52,676 nt of DNA from positions 1-52,676 of the forward strand of contig CAINGK010000198.1 in the NCBI GenBank assembly GCA_903848465.1. Reading direction: 5' to 3'. Under the pieces are notes generated by a model that worked only from the letters and a program-made list of their open reading frames with translations, was not told the DNA's origin and did not search any database. Made by a program: the position numbers and the translations under genes. Of the stretch, positions 7,526-15,457 are shown piece by piece. Source of the DNA: an uncultured Verrucomicrobiota bacterium. GTDB taxonomy: Bacteria > Verrucomicrobiota > Verrucomicrobiia > Verrucomicrobiales > Verrucomicrobiaceae. Each line of letters starts with the position of its first letter. The stretch's first letter is position 1.

Positions 7526-8836
7526 CTATTGCTGCGGCAGCATCAGTTCCACCCGCTCTTTGCCCCGCAGCACGGTGGCGGGGACTTTCTCCCCGGGAAG
7601 GCGGTGCAGAAGCAGGTCGCCGATGAGGGCGCTTTCCGTGAGACGCTGTTTCAGGTCGCCGACCTGGATGAGAATGTCGTCCTTTTTAAAGCCCGCTTTC
7701 TTGGCGGCGGCATGTTCGCCGAACTCGCCCACGTGGAAGACGCGCAGGGCCAACTGGGTCTTGTCCAGGCCGAGGGTGGCGCGCTCCTCATCGGGGACGT
7801 CGTCCATTTTCATGCCGCCAAAGGCCATCGCCCGCATGGGCCAGGTGCCGACGCGTTTGCCGATGTCTGACTTCAAACGCCAGCCGGCAGGGAGATCGAG
7901 GGTGACGGCGGTTTCCTTGCCGCTGCGGAGGACCATGGCGGGCAGGGAACCCGAGTCTGGCGAGCGATGCAGCACCCAGCTCACATCGGCGATGGAGACG
8001 AGAGGTTGGCCGTTGAGGTGGGTGAAAATGTCACCTGCCTGGATTCCGGCAGCATTGGCGGCGGAACCGTCTGCCACGGTCTCCACTTTGGCGACGTCAT
8101 CGGTGGCGAGGGTGATGCCGAGGGTCTCGATGGACGGCTGTGGGTAAATCCACTCGAGCGGCACGGGCTTGTTTTGGCTGCGGTAGTAAGCACGGAAGGC
8201 GTCACCCACCATGTGGCAGTGGACGCAACTGGCCACGACTTTGCCGTTCCAGTCGAGCTTGCTCTGGTACTTGCCAGCGAGCGCCGGAAATTCGATGGGT
8301 GTCTGGTAGGGCGTGGGGCCGCCCTGCTTGCCGCTAAGTGCGGCTCGGTTGGCCGGATAGCCTTGGTGGATGGTCAGGGCGGCTGCGAGCGCCTTTTTGA
8401 AGCTGGCGGTGGTTTTGTTCAGCGGGTCCTTTTGATGCAGCCAGGAGCCAAAGCGGCCATAGATGGTGCCGTCGCCATTGAACAGCATGGCCGAAAAGGA
8501 GAGGTCGTAGTCAAACTGGAAGCGGGAGAGATCGAGCGCGTTGGCATTGATGATGCGCACGCAAACAAACTGATCGAGCAGCGGCACAAGCTCCTGCTCC
8601 TCCAGCACGCTGGCGTCTATGCCCGCGCAGGACATGCAGGGCAGGCAGCGCAGTACCACGAGCAGCGGTTTGCCGGTGGTCTTCGCGAGGCGGAAGCCGC
8701 CGTCGATGTCATTCCAGTTCCAGCGCGGGTCGTTTTCCAGTTTGGCCTTGTCACCGCGCACGGCACCTTCACGGTCTTTGACGGTGGCGGCCGATCCAAA
8801 GACGGCTAGGAAAAAAAACAGGATGACGGGCTTCAT
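7526..8836 (-). CDS. Exported thioredoxin-like protein with heme-binding motif and two PDZ domains
   Basis: A 436-residue secreted protein. A signal peptide (MKPVILFFFLAVFGSAA) leads into a thioredoxin-fold segment with CLPCMSC at residues 64-70, where a CxxC pair would be expected in a redox protein. A CVHCH motif at 204-208 is a canonical c-type heme attachment site. A PDZ-like domain follows at about 240-285 (LGITLATDD..., AGIQAGDIFTHLNG) and a second at about 345-430 (AGFKKDDILIQVGD). I infer a periplasmic redox or substrate-tethering role. The ATG at 8836 gives the proper signal peptide; an in-frame ATG at 8872 would add 12 residues. It reads toward rpoA with 203 bases between. Confidence 0.8.
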   Translation of the reverse strand: MKPVILFFFLAVFGSAATVKDREGAVRGDKAKLENDPRWNWNDIDGGFRLAKTTGKPLLVVLRCLPCMSCAGIDASVLEEQELVPLLDQFVCVRIINANALDLSRFQFDYDLSFSAMLFNGDGTIYGRFGSWLHQKDPLNKTTASFKKALAAALTIHQGYPANRAALSGKQGGPTPYQTPIEFPALAGKYQSKLDWNGKVVASCVHCHMVGDAFRAYYRSQNKPVPLEWIYPQPSIETLGITLATDDVAKVETVADGSAANAAGIQAGDIFTHLNGQPLVSIADVSWVLHRSPDSGSLPAMVLRSGKETAVTLDLPAGWRLKSDIGKRVGTWPMRAMAFGGMKMDDVPDEERATLGLDKTQLALRVFHVGEFGEHAAAKKAGFKKDDILIQVGDLKQRLTESALIGDLLLHRLPGEKVPATVLRGKERVELMLPQQ

Positions 8837-8960
8837 GGCGACATTCTGATGAAGCTGGTGCGTCTGTGGCAAGCCAAGAATTTATTTCGCCCGGTTTTTG
8901 GAATGGACAGGCTTTGGTTTTCTCCGGTTAATCGTGGCAGCTTCCACCCACGCGCTTTTT

Positions 8961-10031
8961 ATGTCTGAAGTCACCGCCATTTCCAAATTTGCCTGTCCGG
9001 CCTGCGGCGCTGAAGCCGTCTGGACGCCCTCCAAAAAGGCGCTGGTCTGTCCTTACTGCGGCACGGTGTCTCCAGCCGAGCTGAAGCACGACGGCTCGCT
9101 GGTGGAGGAGAATGACCTCGTGGCCATGCTGCGGGCCATTCCCGAAGACCAGCGGGGCTGGGCAGCCGTGCGCAAGACGGTGAAGTGCCAGAGCTGCCAG
9201 GCCATCTCCGTCTTTGATGAAAAACGGGTGGCGCAGAACTGTGATTTCTGCGGCTCGCCGGCGATGATCGCCATGGATGATGTAGGCTCGCCGATCCGCC
9301 CCGGCAGCCAGTTGCCATTCAAAATCGCCGAAACCCAGGTGCGCGAGGACATCCGCCGCTGGTATGCCAGCCACTTCTGGGCGCCGAACGCCCTCGGGCA
9401 GAAGGCCATGACGGACACGCTGCACGGCTTGTACCTGCCTTATTGGACCTTTGACGCGCACGCGGAATGCCCTTGGGAGGCGGAGGCCGGCTACTATTAC
9501 TACACGACCGACGACAAAGGCAACCGCACGCAGCACACACGCTGGGAATACGCCTCCGGTCATATCAGCAGCGACTTTGACGACGTGCTGGTGCCAGCCT
9601 CAAAGGGCGTGCGTCCGGCACTGCTGGAAAAGCTGCAGCCATTCCCCACCACCACCGATCTGCTGCCCTACGATCCGGGTTATCTCTCCGGCTGGGTGGT
9701 GGAGCAGTATCAGATTGATCTCGTGCAGGCGGCGGACGACTCGCGCCAGCGCATGGATGCCATCCTGCGTAGCCAGTGCAGCTCGCAGATTCCGGGTGAC
9801 ACCAGCCGCAATCTGCAAATCTCCCCAGACTACAGCGCGCAAACCTTTAAGCATGTGCTGCTGCCCGTCTGGCTGCTGACCTACACCTACGGCACGAAGA
9901 ACTACCAGGTCACTGTCAATGGAGCTACGGGCAAGATCGGTGGCGAGTACCCGCTGAGCTGGGTGAAGATCACCATCGCGATCATCATCGCCTTGATTAT
10001 TCTCGGCATCTTCATGGCGTCGCAGCACTAA
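8961..10031 (+). CDS. Double zinc-ribbon membrane protein, function unknown
   Basis: A 356-residue protein with two zinc-ribbon modules: CPAC at 12-15 with CPYC at 30-33, and CQSC at 76-79 with CDFC at 94-97. The middle (about 130-320) is a soluble domain rich in Trp and Tyr (LHGLYLPYWTFDAHAECPW, then EAGYYYYTTD). A single hydrophobic helix near the C-terminus (about 331-350, ITIAIIIALIILGIFM) suggests a tail anchor. It resembles the 'TFIIB-type or primosome-like zinc ribbon' hypothetical proteins of many bacteria, whose function is not known to me. The ATG at 8961 is preferred over an upstream in-frame ATG at 8921 region because it starts just before the first zinc ribbon. The permease gene follows 6 bases later. 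Confidence 0.8.
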   Translation: MSEVTAISKFACPACGAEAVWTPSKKALVCPYCGTVSPAELKHDGSLVEENDLVAMLRAIPEDQRGWAAVRKTVKCQSCQAISVFDEKRVAQNCDFCGSPAMIAMDDVGSPIRPGSQLPFKIAETQVREDIRRWYASHFWAPNALGQKAMTDTLHGLYLPYWTFDAHAECPWEAEAGYYYYTTDDKGNRTQHTRWEYASGHISSDFDDVLVPASKGVRPALLEKLQPFPTTTDLLPYDPGYLSGWVVEQYQIDLVQAADDSRQRMDAILRSQCSSQIPGDTSRNLQISPDYSAQTFKHVLLPVWLLTYTYGTKNYQVTVNGATGKIGGEYPLSWVKITIAIIIALIILGIFMASQH

Positions 10032-10037
10032 GTCCAC

Positions 10038-11162
10038 GTGAACCTCCGCTTTCGAGAACTGCCCATCGCCATCGCGCTGCTTGCGATCTGCGCGTTTTTT
10101 GCCGTCAAGGAGCCGGCGTTTCTGGGCGCGCGCAATCTGTCCATGCTCGTTACGGAGCTGTCGATCACCGCCACGCTGGCCATGGGTATGCTGCTCATCC
10201 TTCTGCCGGGACACATTGATTTGTCCGCTGGCAGCGGCGTCGGATTGCTCGGCGGCATTGCCAGTGTGCTGGTGTTTCATTATCACCTCCCCGCGCCTGT
10301 CGCTTTGGGGGTGGGATTTTTCTGCGGTGTGTTGATCTGGATGGCGATGGGGGCCTTTATCGTGTGCGAGCGCATGCCTGCCTTCATTGTCACGCTCGGC
10401 GCTCTGCTGATTTTCAAAGGGCTGTTCTGGCTTGTCATCGACAATGCCACCGTGCCAGTAGCGCCCGGTGGGCAGAGCAATCTGTACTCGCTGCTCACCA
10501 CCTACTACCTGCCGGTGCAGTTGGGCTGGTTGCTCGCGGCGGGACTCGTGCTCGCGCTTATCTTCACCACGCTGAGTGCGCGCAAACGTCGTTTGGAGCA
10601 TGGCTTTGCGGTGGAGGACAAGGAGATGGCCTTCATGCGCCTGTTCATCACCGCGCAGGCCATCGCGCTGTTTGTGCTCGTCACCGATCAGTTTCGCGGC
10701 ATCCCGCTGCCATCGCTCATACTCGGTGGGGTGACGCTGGTCGTGTATGCCGTCACTCAGCACACGGCACTGGGGCGGCACCTCTATGCCATTGGCGGCA
10801 GCGCGGAGGCGGCCATGGTTTCCGGCGTGCCGATGAGACGCACCGTGATCGCTGCCTACAGCGGTATGGGAGCCATCGTGGCCATCACGGGCTTCATGCA
10901 AACCGCCTATGCGGGTTCATCCACCACCACCGTGGGAGATCTGATGGAGCTTGACGCCGTCGCCGCCTGCGTGATCGGCGGTGTCAGCCTGCGCGGCGGG
11001 CGTGGGAATGTGCTCGGCGTGCTGCTGGGGGCGCTCATCATCGCCTGCCTGCTCAATGGCATGACGCTGATGTCCGTGCCGCCGGAGCGTAAGTTCATCG
11101 CACGTGGAGTGGTGCTGATTCTTGCGGTGTGGATGGACATGCGGCTGAGCCGGAGGGGGTGA
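10038..11162 (+). CDS. ABC transporter permease, ribose/xylose (BPD_transp_2) type
   Basis: A 374-residue polytopic membrane protein of the sugar ABC permease family (RbsC/XylH/AraH). The signature HIDLSAGSGVGLLGG near residue 60 matches the family's 'DLSVGS' motif. Later blocks 'ALGRHLYAIGGSAEAAMVSG' and 'GGVSLRGGRGNVLGVLLGA' are also typical, and XylH-like proteins share the long central loop. Translation starts at GTG (10038), 6 bases after the previous stop. No ATP-binding or periplasmic binding protein gene adjoins it, so its partners must be encoded elsewhere. Coupling to the zinc-ribbon gene is by position only. Confidence 0.9.
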   Translation: MNLRFRELPIAIALLAICAFFAVKEPAFLGARNLSMLVTELSITATLAMGMLLILLPGHIDLSAGSGVGLLGGIASVLVFHYHLPAPVALGVGFFCGVLIWMAMGAFIVCERMPAFIVTLGALLIFKGLFWLVIDNATVPVAPGGQSNLYSLLTTYYLPVQLGWLLAAGLVLALIFTTLSARKRRLEHGFAVEDKEMAFMRLFITAQAIALFVLVTDQFRGIPLPSLILGGVTLVVYAVTQHTALGRHLYAIGGSAEAAMVSGVPMRRTVIAAYSGMGAIVAITGFMQTAYAGSSTTTVGDLMELDAVAACVIGGVSLRGGRGNVLGVLLGALIIACLLNGMTLMSVPPERKFIARGVVLILAVWMDMRLSRRG

Positions 11163-11255
11163 GGCTTACTTTGCCACGACTGACTCGCTCATCGGTGGCT
11201 GGCTTGCGGCGAGGTCGGGTTGGGAGAATCAAGCCAAGTTTGACAGTGCGCGAGC

Positions 11256-11488
11256 GTGGTAGCATCTTCACTCACACAAATCACCCTTGATCTTCCAGAT
11301 GATCTTTACCGCGATGCCCAAGACTTGGCCAAGCGGGAGTCACGCAGCCTTTCCAGCGTGGTGCTTGATTTGATCCGAAGTGCCCGAAATATGTCTGCGC
11401 CTCCTGCTTCTGTGACTGAGGTGAAGTGACTCCTTGGAAGCTGCCCGTCGTCAAAGGTGCACGCCCCTTCACTGTGGAAGAGATTTTG
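11256..11488 (+). pseudogene. Ribbon-helix-helix (VapB-like) antitoxin, apparently frameshifted
   Basis: From a GTG at 11256 the frame reads ...ITLDLPDDLYRDAQDLAKRESRSLSSVVLDLIRSAR (given here as ITLDLPDDLYRDAQDLAKRE then SRSLSSVVLDLIRSAR), which has the strand-helix-helix pattern of small antitoxins. It stops at 11427-11429 after 57 residues. In another frame the DNA continues at once with TPWKLPVVKGARPFTVEEIL (to 11488), which looks like the C-terminal toxin-neutralising tail of such antitoxins. I infer one gene broken by a frameshift near 11425. No PIN-domain or other toxin gene follows; a transposase remnant does. Confidence 0.5.
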
Positions 11489-11831
11489 CAGCAATGTCAC
11501 CTCCCTGTTCCGCACCGCGCCCCACAACGGCTCCGAATATGCTCGTGTTTACCTTCACGGCCTGATGCAGGCACGCCACCGCGCCAGAAACATGGAACGC
11601 TTGAAGGAGGCCGTTGCGGGGGCTGACTATGAAGGTTTTCAACACTTCATCTCCGATTCGCCCTGGCAGGCAGACCCAGTCATGGATCATGTCGCGCTGG
11701 ATGTCTCCCGACTGCTCGGCGGGGCGCAGCGGCGGTCACGCCGGAGAGTGTCATGGCGCAACTTGAGCACCGTCATCGAAAGCGACAAACTCCATCGACT
11801 CCGCCCACCGCAATCAAAGACCTCTCGATGA
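11472..11831 (+). pseudogene. N-terminal remnant of an IS701-like transposase
   Basis: The frame from about 11472 encodes 'GSEYARVYLHGLMQARHRA', 'RNMERLKEAVAGADYEGFQ', 'HFISDSPWQADPVMDHVA' and a 'SRLLGG' segment. This pattern (arrayed Arg/Tyr, 'NMERL', 'DYxxxQHFxSxSPW', 'VMDxVA', 'LLGG') is that of the N-terminal domain of IS701-family DDE transposases. After LLGG the similarity ends and only low-quality Arg/Ser sequence continues to the stop, so the catalytic DDE domain is missing. It overlaps the end of the broken antitoxin in another frame, which suggests insertion and decay at this site. Family assignment is from memory of the motif pattern. Confidence 0.55.
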
Positions 11832-11884
11832 CTTTTATGCCTCCCCGATGACTTACCAAAGTAGAAGTAACTGGCGAACGGGCA

Positions 11885-11963
11885 GAATGACGAATGAGTA
11901 AGCCCGAATGACAAAATAAACCTGAATGACGAAGTGCGAGGGGCTGGGCGGGATTCGTCATTC
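11885..11963. repeat. Cluster of GAATGAC repeats
   Basis: gaatgac occurs at 11885, 11906 and 11924 (spacings 21 and 18) and in inverted form (gtcattc) at 11957-11963. The whole region 11832-12003 has no gene. These may be binding sites for the methyltransferase promoter or decayed repeat material. Confidence 0.45.
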
Positions 11964-12003
11964 CAACCTCGCGCTTCTCCTTGAATGATTCATTATAGAC
12001 CGC

Positions 12004-12801
12004 ATGCCCACCGAACAGCGCGACTGGTACGACACTCCCCTCTATTATGACATCGTCTTTGACGATGGCACCCTTAAGGAGGCGGACTTTCTGGAGGAGG
12101 CCTACGCGAAATACGCCACGCCCGCCAAGGCGCACCGCCTGCTGGAACCCGCCTGCGGCAGTGGTCGCCTGGCGCTGGAACTAGCCCGGCGCGGCTGGCA
12201 GGTGAGCGGCTTTGATGGCAACTCCCACATGATCGCCTTTGCCCAGGAGCGCCTGGAGAAAGCGGGGCTCAAGGTGCGCCTGTGGGAAGACTGGATGCAG
12301 AGCTTCGCGCTGCCGAAAGACGTGAAGGGCGGCTTTGACCTGGCCCACTGCCTCGTCAGCACCTTCAAGTACCTGCTCAAGGAAAAGGATGCCGCTGAGT
12401 GCCTGCGGCGCGTGGCGGCGGCCCTGCGCCCCGGCGGCGTGTTCTTCCTGGGCCTGCACCTGACCGACTACGACCGCGCGGGCGATGAGCACGAGCGCTG
12501 GGTGGCGCAACGCGGCAACATTGAAGTGGTGTGCAACACCCACACCTGGTCTGCTGATCGCAAGACGCGCCTGGAAAATCTGCGCACCCGCCTCAAAATC
12601 ACCGATTCCGGCCGCACGCACATGCAGGAGACGCGCTGGCAGTTCCGCACCTACAGCGCCGCGCAGCTCAAGGCCCTGCTGCGCAAAGTGCCGGAGCTGG
12701 AGTACCTGGAATGCTACGACTTCACGTACGATCTCAGCGAGCCCCGCAAGTTTGACGACAGCTACGCCGATGTGCTGCTGGTGCTGCGGAAGAGGAGCTA
12801 G
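12004..12801 (+). CDS. SAM-dependent methyltransferase (class I)
   Basis: A 265-residue soluble methyltransferase. It has the class I motif I LLEPACGSGRLALELA (about residues 46-61), the post-I acidic segment VSGFDGN where Asp would hold the SAM ribose, and a motif-IV-like FDLAHCLVSTFKYL. It starts MPTEQRDWYDTPLYYDIVFD, as in the small 'Methyltransf_25 / ubiE-like' proteins that often act on small molecules or tRNA. The substrate cannot be told. No neighbour supports a pathway. The ATG at 12004 is clear; no Shine-Dalgarno is present. Confidence 0.88.
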   Translation: MPTEQRDWYDTPLYYDIVFDDGTLKEADFLEEAYAKYATPAKAHRLLEPACGSGRLALELARRGWQVSGFDGNSHMIAFAQERLEKAGLKVRLWEDWMQSFALPKDVKGGFDLAHCLVSTFKYLLKEKDAAECLRRVAAALRPGGVFFLGLHLTDYDRAGDEHERWVAQRGNIEVVCNTHTWSADRKTRLENLRTRLKITDSGRTHMQETRWQFRTYSAAQLKALLRKVPELEYLECYDFTYDLSEPRKFDDSYADVLLVLRKRS

Positions 12802-12806
12802 GCGGA

Positions 12807-13013
12807 GTTGACGGTGGTTTACAGTCGTTGACGATGGTTGACGGTTGTTTACCGGAGGGTCAGGGAGGCCCCACACGCCCTCTAAAATACGTCGTCTAAA
12901 ACCTATCCGACCAATAAGCCTTATTCCTCAGCGCTTTCGTCCCTTCCAGCGCCTTCAAAGACCCAGTGCCAACAATCGTCAACCACTGTCAACCATCGTC
13001 AACAACAGTAAAC
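12807..13013. repeat. Two inverted arrays with a 10-bp period
   Basis: Array 1 (12807-12852) consists of consecutive decamers such as acggtggttt, acagtcgttg, acgatggttg, acggttgttt. Array 2 (12971-13013) is the same kind of sequence on the other strand: aacaatcgtc, aaccactgtc, aaccatcgtc, aacaacagta. They face each other across about 118 bases without a gene. A third array of the same period is at 14124-14163. The period equals about one helical turn. The whole unit lies between the methyltransferase and the SGNH gene. Confidence 0.7.
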
Positions 13014-13074
13014 TCTTTCTCCCCTCAACCTCCCCCTAGACAATCCCCCTCCCCTCCGCTCCAATAGCGCCCGC

Positions 13075-14073
13075 ATGAATTTGAAATCCCTGGCTGGCCT
13101 CGTGGTGCTTGTGTGCGCCTCCTTTGCATCCGCTCAATCTCCGGCGGAGCCGGACGTCCCTGCCGTCACCACTGCCGCAGTCGCCAACACCACGCCACAG
13201 CCTACCACCTTCGCGTTCAAAGACGGCGACCGCCTTGTCCTGCTCGGCAACACCGTGCTGGAGCGCGAGCATGACTACGGATCCTTTGAGCCCCGGCTCG
13301 ATCTCGCCCTGGGCGAGGAAAAAGTCAGCGTCCGCAATCTCGCCTGGAGCGGCGATACCGTCTTTGGCCACGCGCGCTCCTACTTCGGCCCGCCGGAAGA
13401 GGGCCTGCAGCGCCTCTCCGCGCACCTGGAACTGCTCAAGCCCACCGTCGTGATCCTCTGCTACGGCTCCGAGTTGGCCTTCGAGCGCCTCGGCGCACTG
13501 CCGGACTTCCTCACCGGCTACCGCAATCTCATTGAACTCATCCGCGCCAAGTCCCCCGGCGTGCGCGTCATCATCGCCACCCCGCCGCCACTGGAGACCC
13601 TGCCGCCGCCGCTGCCAGACCTCAGCGCCGAAAACAAAAACCTCTCTAGCCTGCGCGATGCGCTGCGCAAATTTGCCCTCACGCAGCACGCGTTTTTTGT
13701 CGATTGGTTTGAACTCATGGGCGGCCTGCCCAAGCCCGGCGTCATCCGCCAGCCCCTCACGGAAAACGGTGTACACTACACCCGCGCCGGGTATGAGAAG
13801 CTCAGCGCCAAGCTCATCGAAGGCCTCGGCCTCAAGCTGCCGGACGCCCCCGCTCCCGCGCTGGAGAGCCTGCGCCGCGCCGTCATCGCCAAAGACACTC
13901 TCTTTTTCAACCGCTGGCGCCCGCACAACGAGACCTACCTCTTCGGCTTCCGCAAACACGAGCAGGGCCAAAACGCCAAGGAAATCCCCATGTTCGACCC
14001 CCTCATCGCCCAGGGCGATGAAGCGATCCAGAAGCTGAAGGAAGAGGCGTTGCAGCAGGCACGGAGGCCGTAA
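13075..14073 (+). CDS. Exported SGNH-fold protein lacking the usual catalytic serine
   Basis: A 332-residue exported protein with a signal peptide (MNLKSLAGLVVLVCASFASA). The fold is that of the GDSL/SGNH hydrolases common in Planctomycetes and Verrucomicrobia: RLVLLGNTVLERE in place of block I, VRNLAWSGDT (88-95), and block V NGVHYTRAGY with His234. The nucleophile position of block I reads Gly-Asn-Thr (58-60) rather than Gly-Asp-Ser, and block III lacks the clear GxND. It may therefore be a binding protein, or use another Ser such as that in WSGDT. The C-terminal 100 residues include a 'FFNRWRPHNETYLFGFRKHE' segment found in relatives that sit near heme proteins. The stop codon abuts a degenerate REP element. 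Confidence 0.8.
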   Translation: MNLKSLAGLVVLVCASFASAQSPAEPDVPAVTTAAVANTTPQPTTFAFKDGDRLVLLGNTVLEREHDYGSFEPRLDLALGEEKVSVRNLAWSGDTVFGHARSYFGPPEEGLQRLSAHLELLKPTVVILCYGSELAFERLGALPDFLTGYRNLIELIRAKSPGVRVIIATPPPLETLPPPLPDLSAENKNLSSLRDALRKFALTQHAFFVDWFELMGGLPKPGVIRQPLTENGVHYTRAGYEKLSAKLIEGLGLKLPDAPAPALESLRRAVIAKDTLFFNRWRPHNETYLFGFRKHEQGQNAKEIPMFDPLIAQGDEAIQKLKEEALQQARRP

Positions 14074-14105
14074 AGTAGTCCTGAGCTTTAGCTCGTTCTG
14101 GGAAG
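14073..14105. repeat. Probable degenerate REP element
   Basis: Directly after the SGNH stop the sequence aagtag is followed by an imperfect hairpin with gagct/agctc. This is the same layout as the clear REP elements in this window: GTAG followed by a hairpin at a gene end. Confidence 0.4.
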
Positions 14106-14123
14106 CACCGTATGTCCTAGCGG

Positions 14124-14163
14124 TTTGCAATTGTTGGCGATTGTTTGCAGTGGTTTGCAATGG
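14124..14163 (+). repeat. Third 10-bp-period array
   Basis: Four consecutive decamers, tttgcaattg, ttggcgattg, tttgcagtgg and tttgcaatgg, in the same orientation as the array at 12807-12852. It is followed within 25 bases by a REP pair. Confidence 0.65.
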
Positions 14164-14186
14164 CTGGAGCGGCACGCGAGAGCGCA

Positions 14187-14302
14187 AAGTAGCCCAGTTC
14201 CTGCGGAACAGGGCAGCGGTCCGCCAACACACGCCGTATGGGATTACCGTGAATCGTGGGCGCGGCGGAGCGCACCCTTGTTGCACAGTAACAAGGCTAC
14301 TT
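14187..14302. repeat. REP pair (REPIN-like), 116 bp
   Basis: It begins aagtagcc and ends ggctactt. The left hairpin (about 14194-14212) and the right hairpin (14276-14296) each have near 9-bp stems with 3-base loops; each carries one mismatch. The length is identical to the two copies flanking the transposase at 35693-36346, which presumably mobilised it. The rest of 14303-14461 has no gene. Confidence 0.8.
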
Positions 14303-14461
14303 TCAGGCGCACGCGCACGCGTCATCCATCGCCCGCCAGGTCCGTTTTTGCGCCTTTCTTGCGTCTCTTTGCGGCCATCCCTTCCGCCCGCCCATCTTCC
14401 CGCAAGAACCCGCCCCGGCCCGCTGTTACAGGGGCTGCATCGTCCACCCTTCCCACACCGC

Positions 14462-14860
14462 ATGAAAACCAGCCACCTCCTCATTGCTCTCCTCACCCTC
14501 GGCTGCCTCGCGCTTCCGGCCACTGCGGCGGACAAAAAGAAGCCCAAGGTCAAGCGCCCCCCAGTCATCACGCCGGTGGATGAAGCCGCCGTCGCTGTGC
14601 TCAAGCCCTACGACAAAAATGGCGACTTCCAGATCGACCGCACGGAACTCACTGCCATGCAGGACGCCTATAAAGCCGCCCCCACCGGCCCGCTGAAAGC
14701 TTTCGACCTGGGCAGCGACGGCACGCTCGATGATCAATTTGACCGCGCTGGCATGAACGTGAAACTCGGTGCCGTGCCCATGGCCGAAGCCGATAAAAAA
14801 CGCGCCGAAAAGGCCAAGCAAAAAGAGGAAAAAGCCGCCGCCAAGGCTGCTGCGAAATAG
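14462..14860 (+). CDS. Small exported protein with an EF-hand-like loop
   Basis: A 132-residue exported protein. The signal peptide (MKTSHLLIALLTLGCLALPATAA) is followed by a basic stretch, then DKNGDFQIDRTEL, which fits an EF-hand calcium loop (D-x-N-G-D-x-x-I-x-x-x-E). A second, weaker site is 'DLGSDGTLDD'. The C-terminus is a charged Lys/Glu/Ala helix (KKRAEKAKQKEEKAAAKAAAK region). A calcium-responsive or structural periplasmic role is possible but unproven. The ATG at 14462 is chosen for its signal peptide; the frame extends upstream but runs through repeat DNA. Confidence 0.72.
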   Translation: MKTSHLLIALLTLGCLALPATAADKKKPKVKRPPVITPVDEAAVAVLKPYDKNGDFQIDRTELTAMQDAYKAAPTGPLKAFDLGSDGTLDDQFDRAGMNVKLGAVPMAEADKKRAEKAKQKEEKAAAKAAAK

Positions 14861-14983
14861 ACCCTGGTCAAAGACACAGATCCAAGGCGCGATTGCATCA
14901 ATTCGCCTCGCTTGTGGCACCCGGTTTCGCGCGTTACTTGGGGATCTTCCACCTCAGCCTGATGAATGCGCGAGGTCTTCGTT

Positions 14984-15457
14984 TCAACGAATTTGCAGCG
15001 CCGTGTAGATCTGGGAGATGGCTTCATTGACGCGTTGCAGCGGAATGTCAGTCAGGCCACCTGAGGCCTGGACGAGCAGGTCTTTGGCCTGATTCATCAG
15101 GGCATCGGACGCAGCTTGGGGTTCCTGCGGATTCCGCTGCGGACGCTGTTTGTTCCTGCCGACACGTGGCAGGCCGTTTGGCGGCTGGCGCACCCCCGGA
15201 GTGGAGTTTGCCTGGCCGTTGGTCGGATTGGCCAATGCATGCAGGATGCCTCGAATATCCTTGATCGCTGCCACCCGATGCCCATCGTAGTCGTGGTCAG
15301 CTTTTTCCAACAGCGACAGTGCTTGTTTCAGCAGCGGGATGGGATTGACGCTGGCACCACCTGAAGTTTGGGCCTGTAACGACGGCCCACAACCTATCCA
15401 CGAAAGCACCAATGCGAGGACGATCACGATACCCTTGAAGGTTGGCTGGGTGTTCAT
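14984..15457 (-). CDS. Exported protein with ADHDYxGHR motif, function unknown
   Basis: A 157-residue protein. It has an N-terminal hydrophobic segment (FKGIVIVLALVLSWIGC) with a Cys that could be lipidated, although the lipobox is not canonical. The core motif EKADHDYDGHRVAAIKDI recurs, in my memory, in small exported proteins of Verrucomicrobia and Planctomycetes of unknown role. A Gln/Asn/Pro-rich linker follows, then a helical C-terminus (VNEAISQIYTALQIR). The ATG at 15457 is preferred; an upstream in-frame ATG at 15490 would add 11 residues. It stands alone, convergent with the EF-hand-like gene. Confidence 0.7.
   Translation of the reverse strand: MNTQPTFKGIVIVLALVLSWIGCGPSLQAQTSGGASVNPIPLLKQALSLLEKADHDYDGHRVAAIKDIRGILHALANPTNGQANSTPGVRQPPNGLPRVGRNKQRPQRNPQEPQAASDALMNQAKDLLVQASGGLTDIPLQRVNEAISQIYTALQIR

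Noticed and set aside
13036..14604. 522-residue open frame on the minus strand
   Set aside because: It runs antisense through the SGNH gene and through repeat DNA, and has no family-like motifs.
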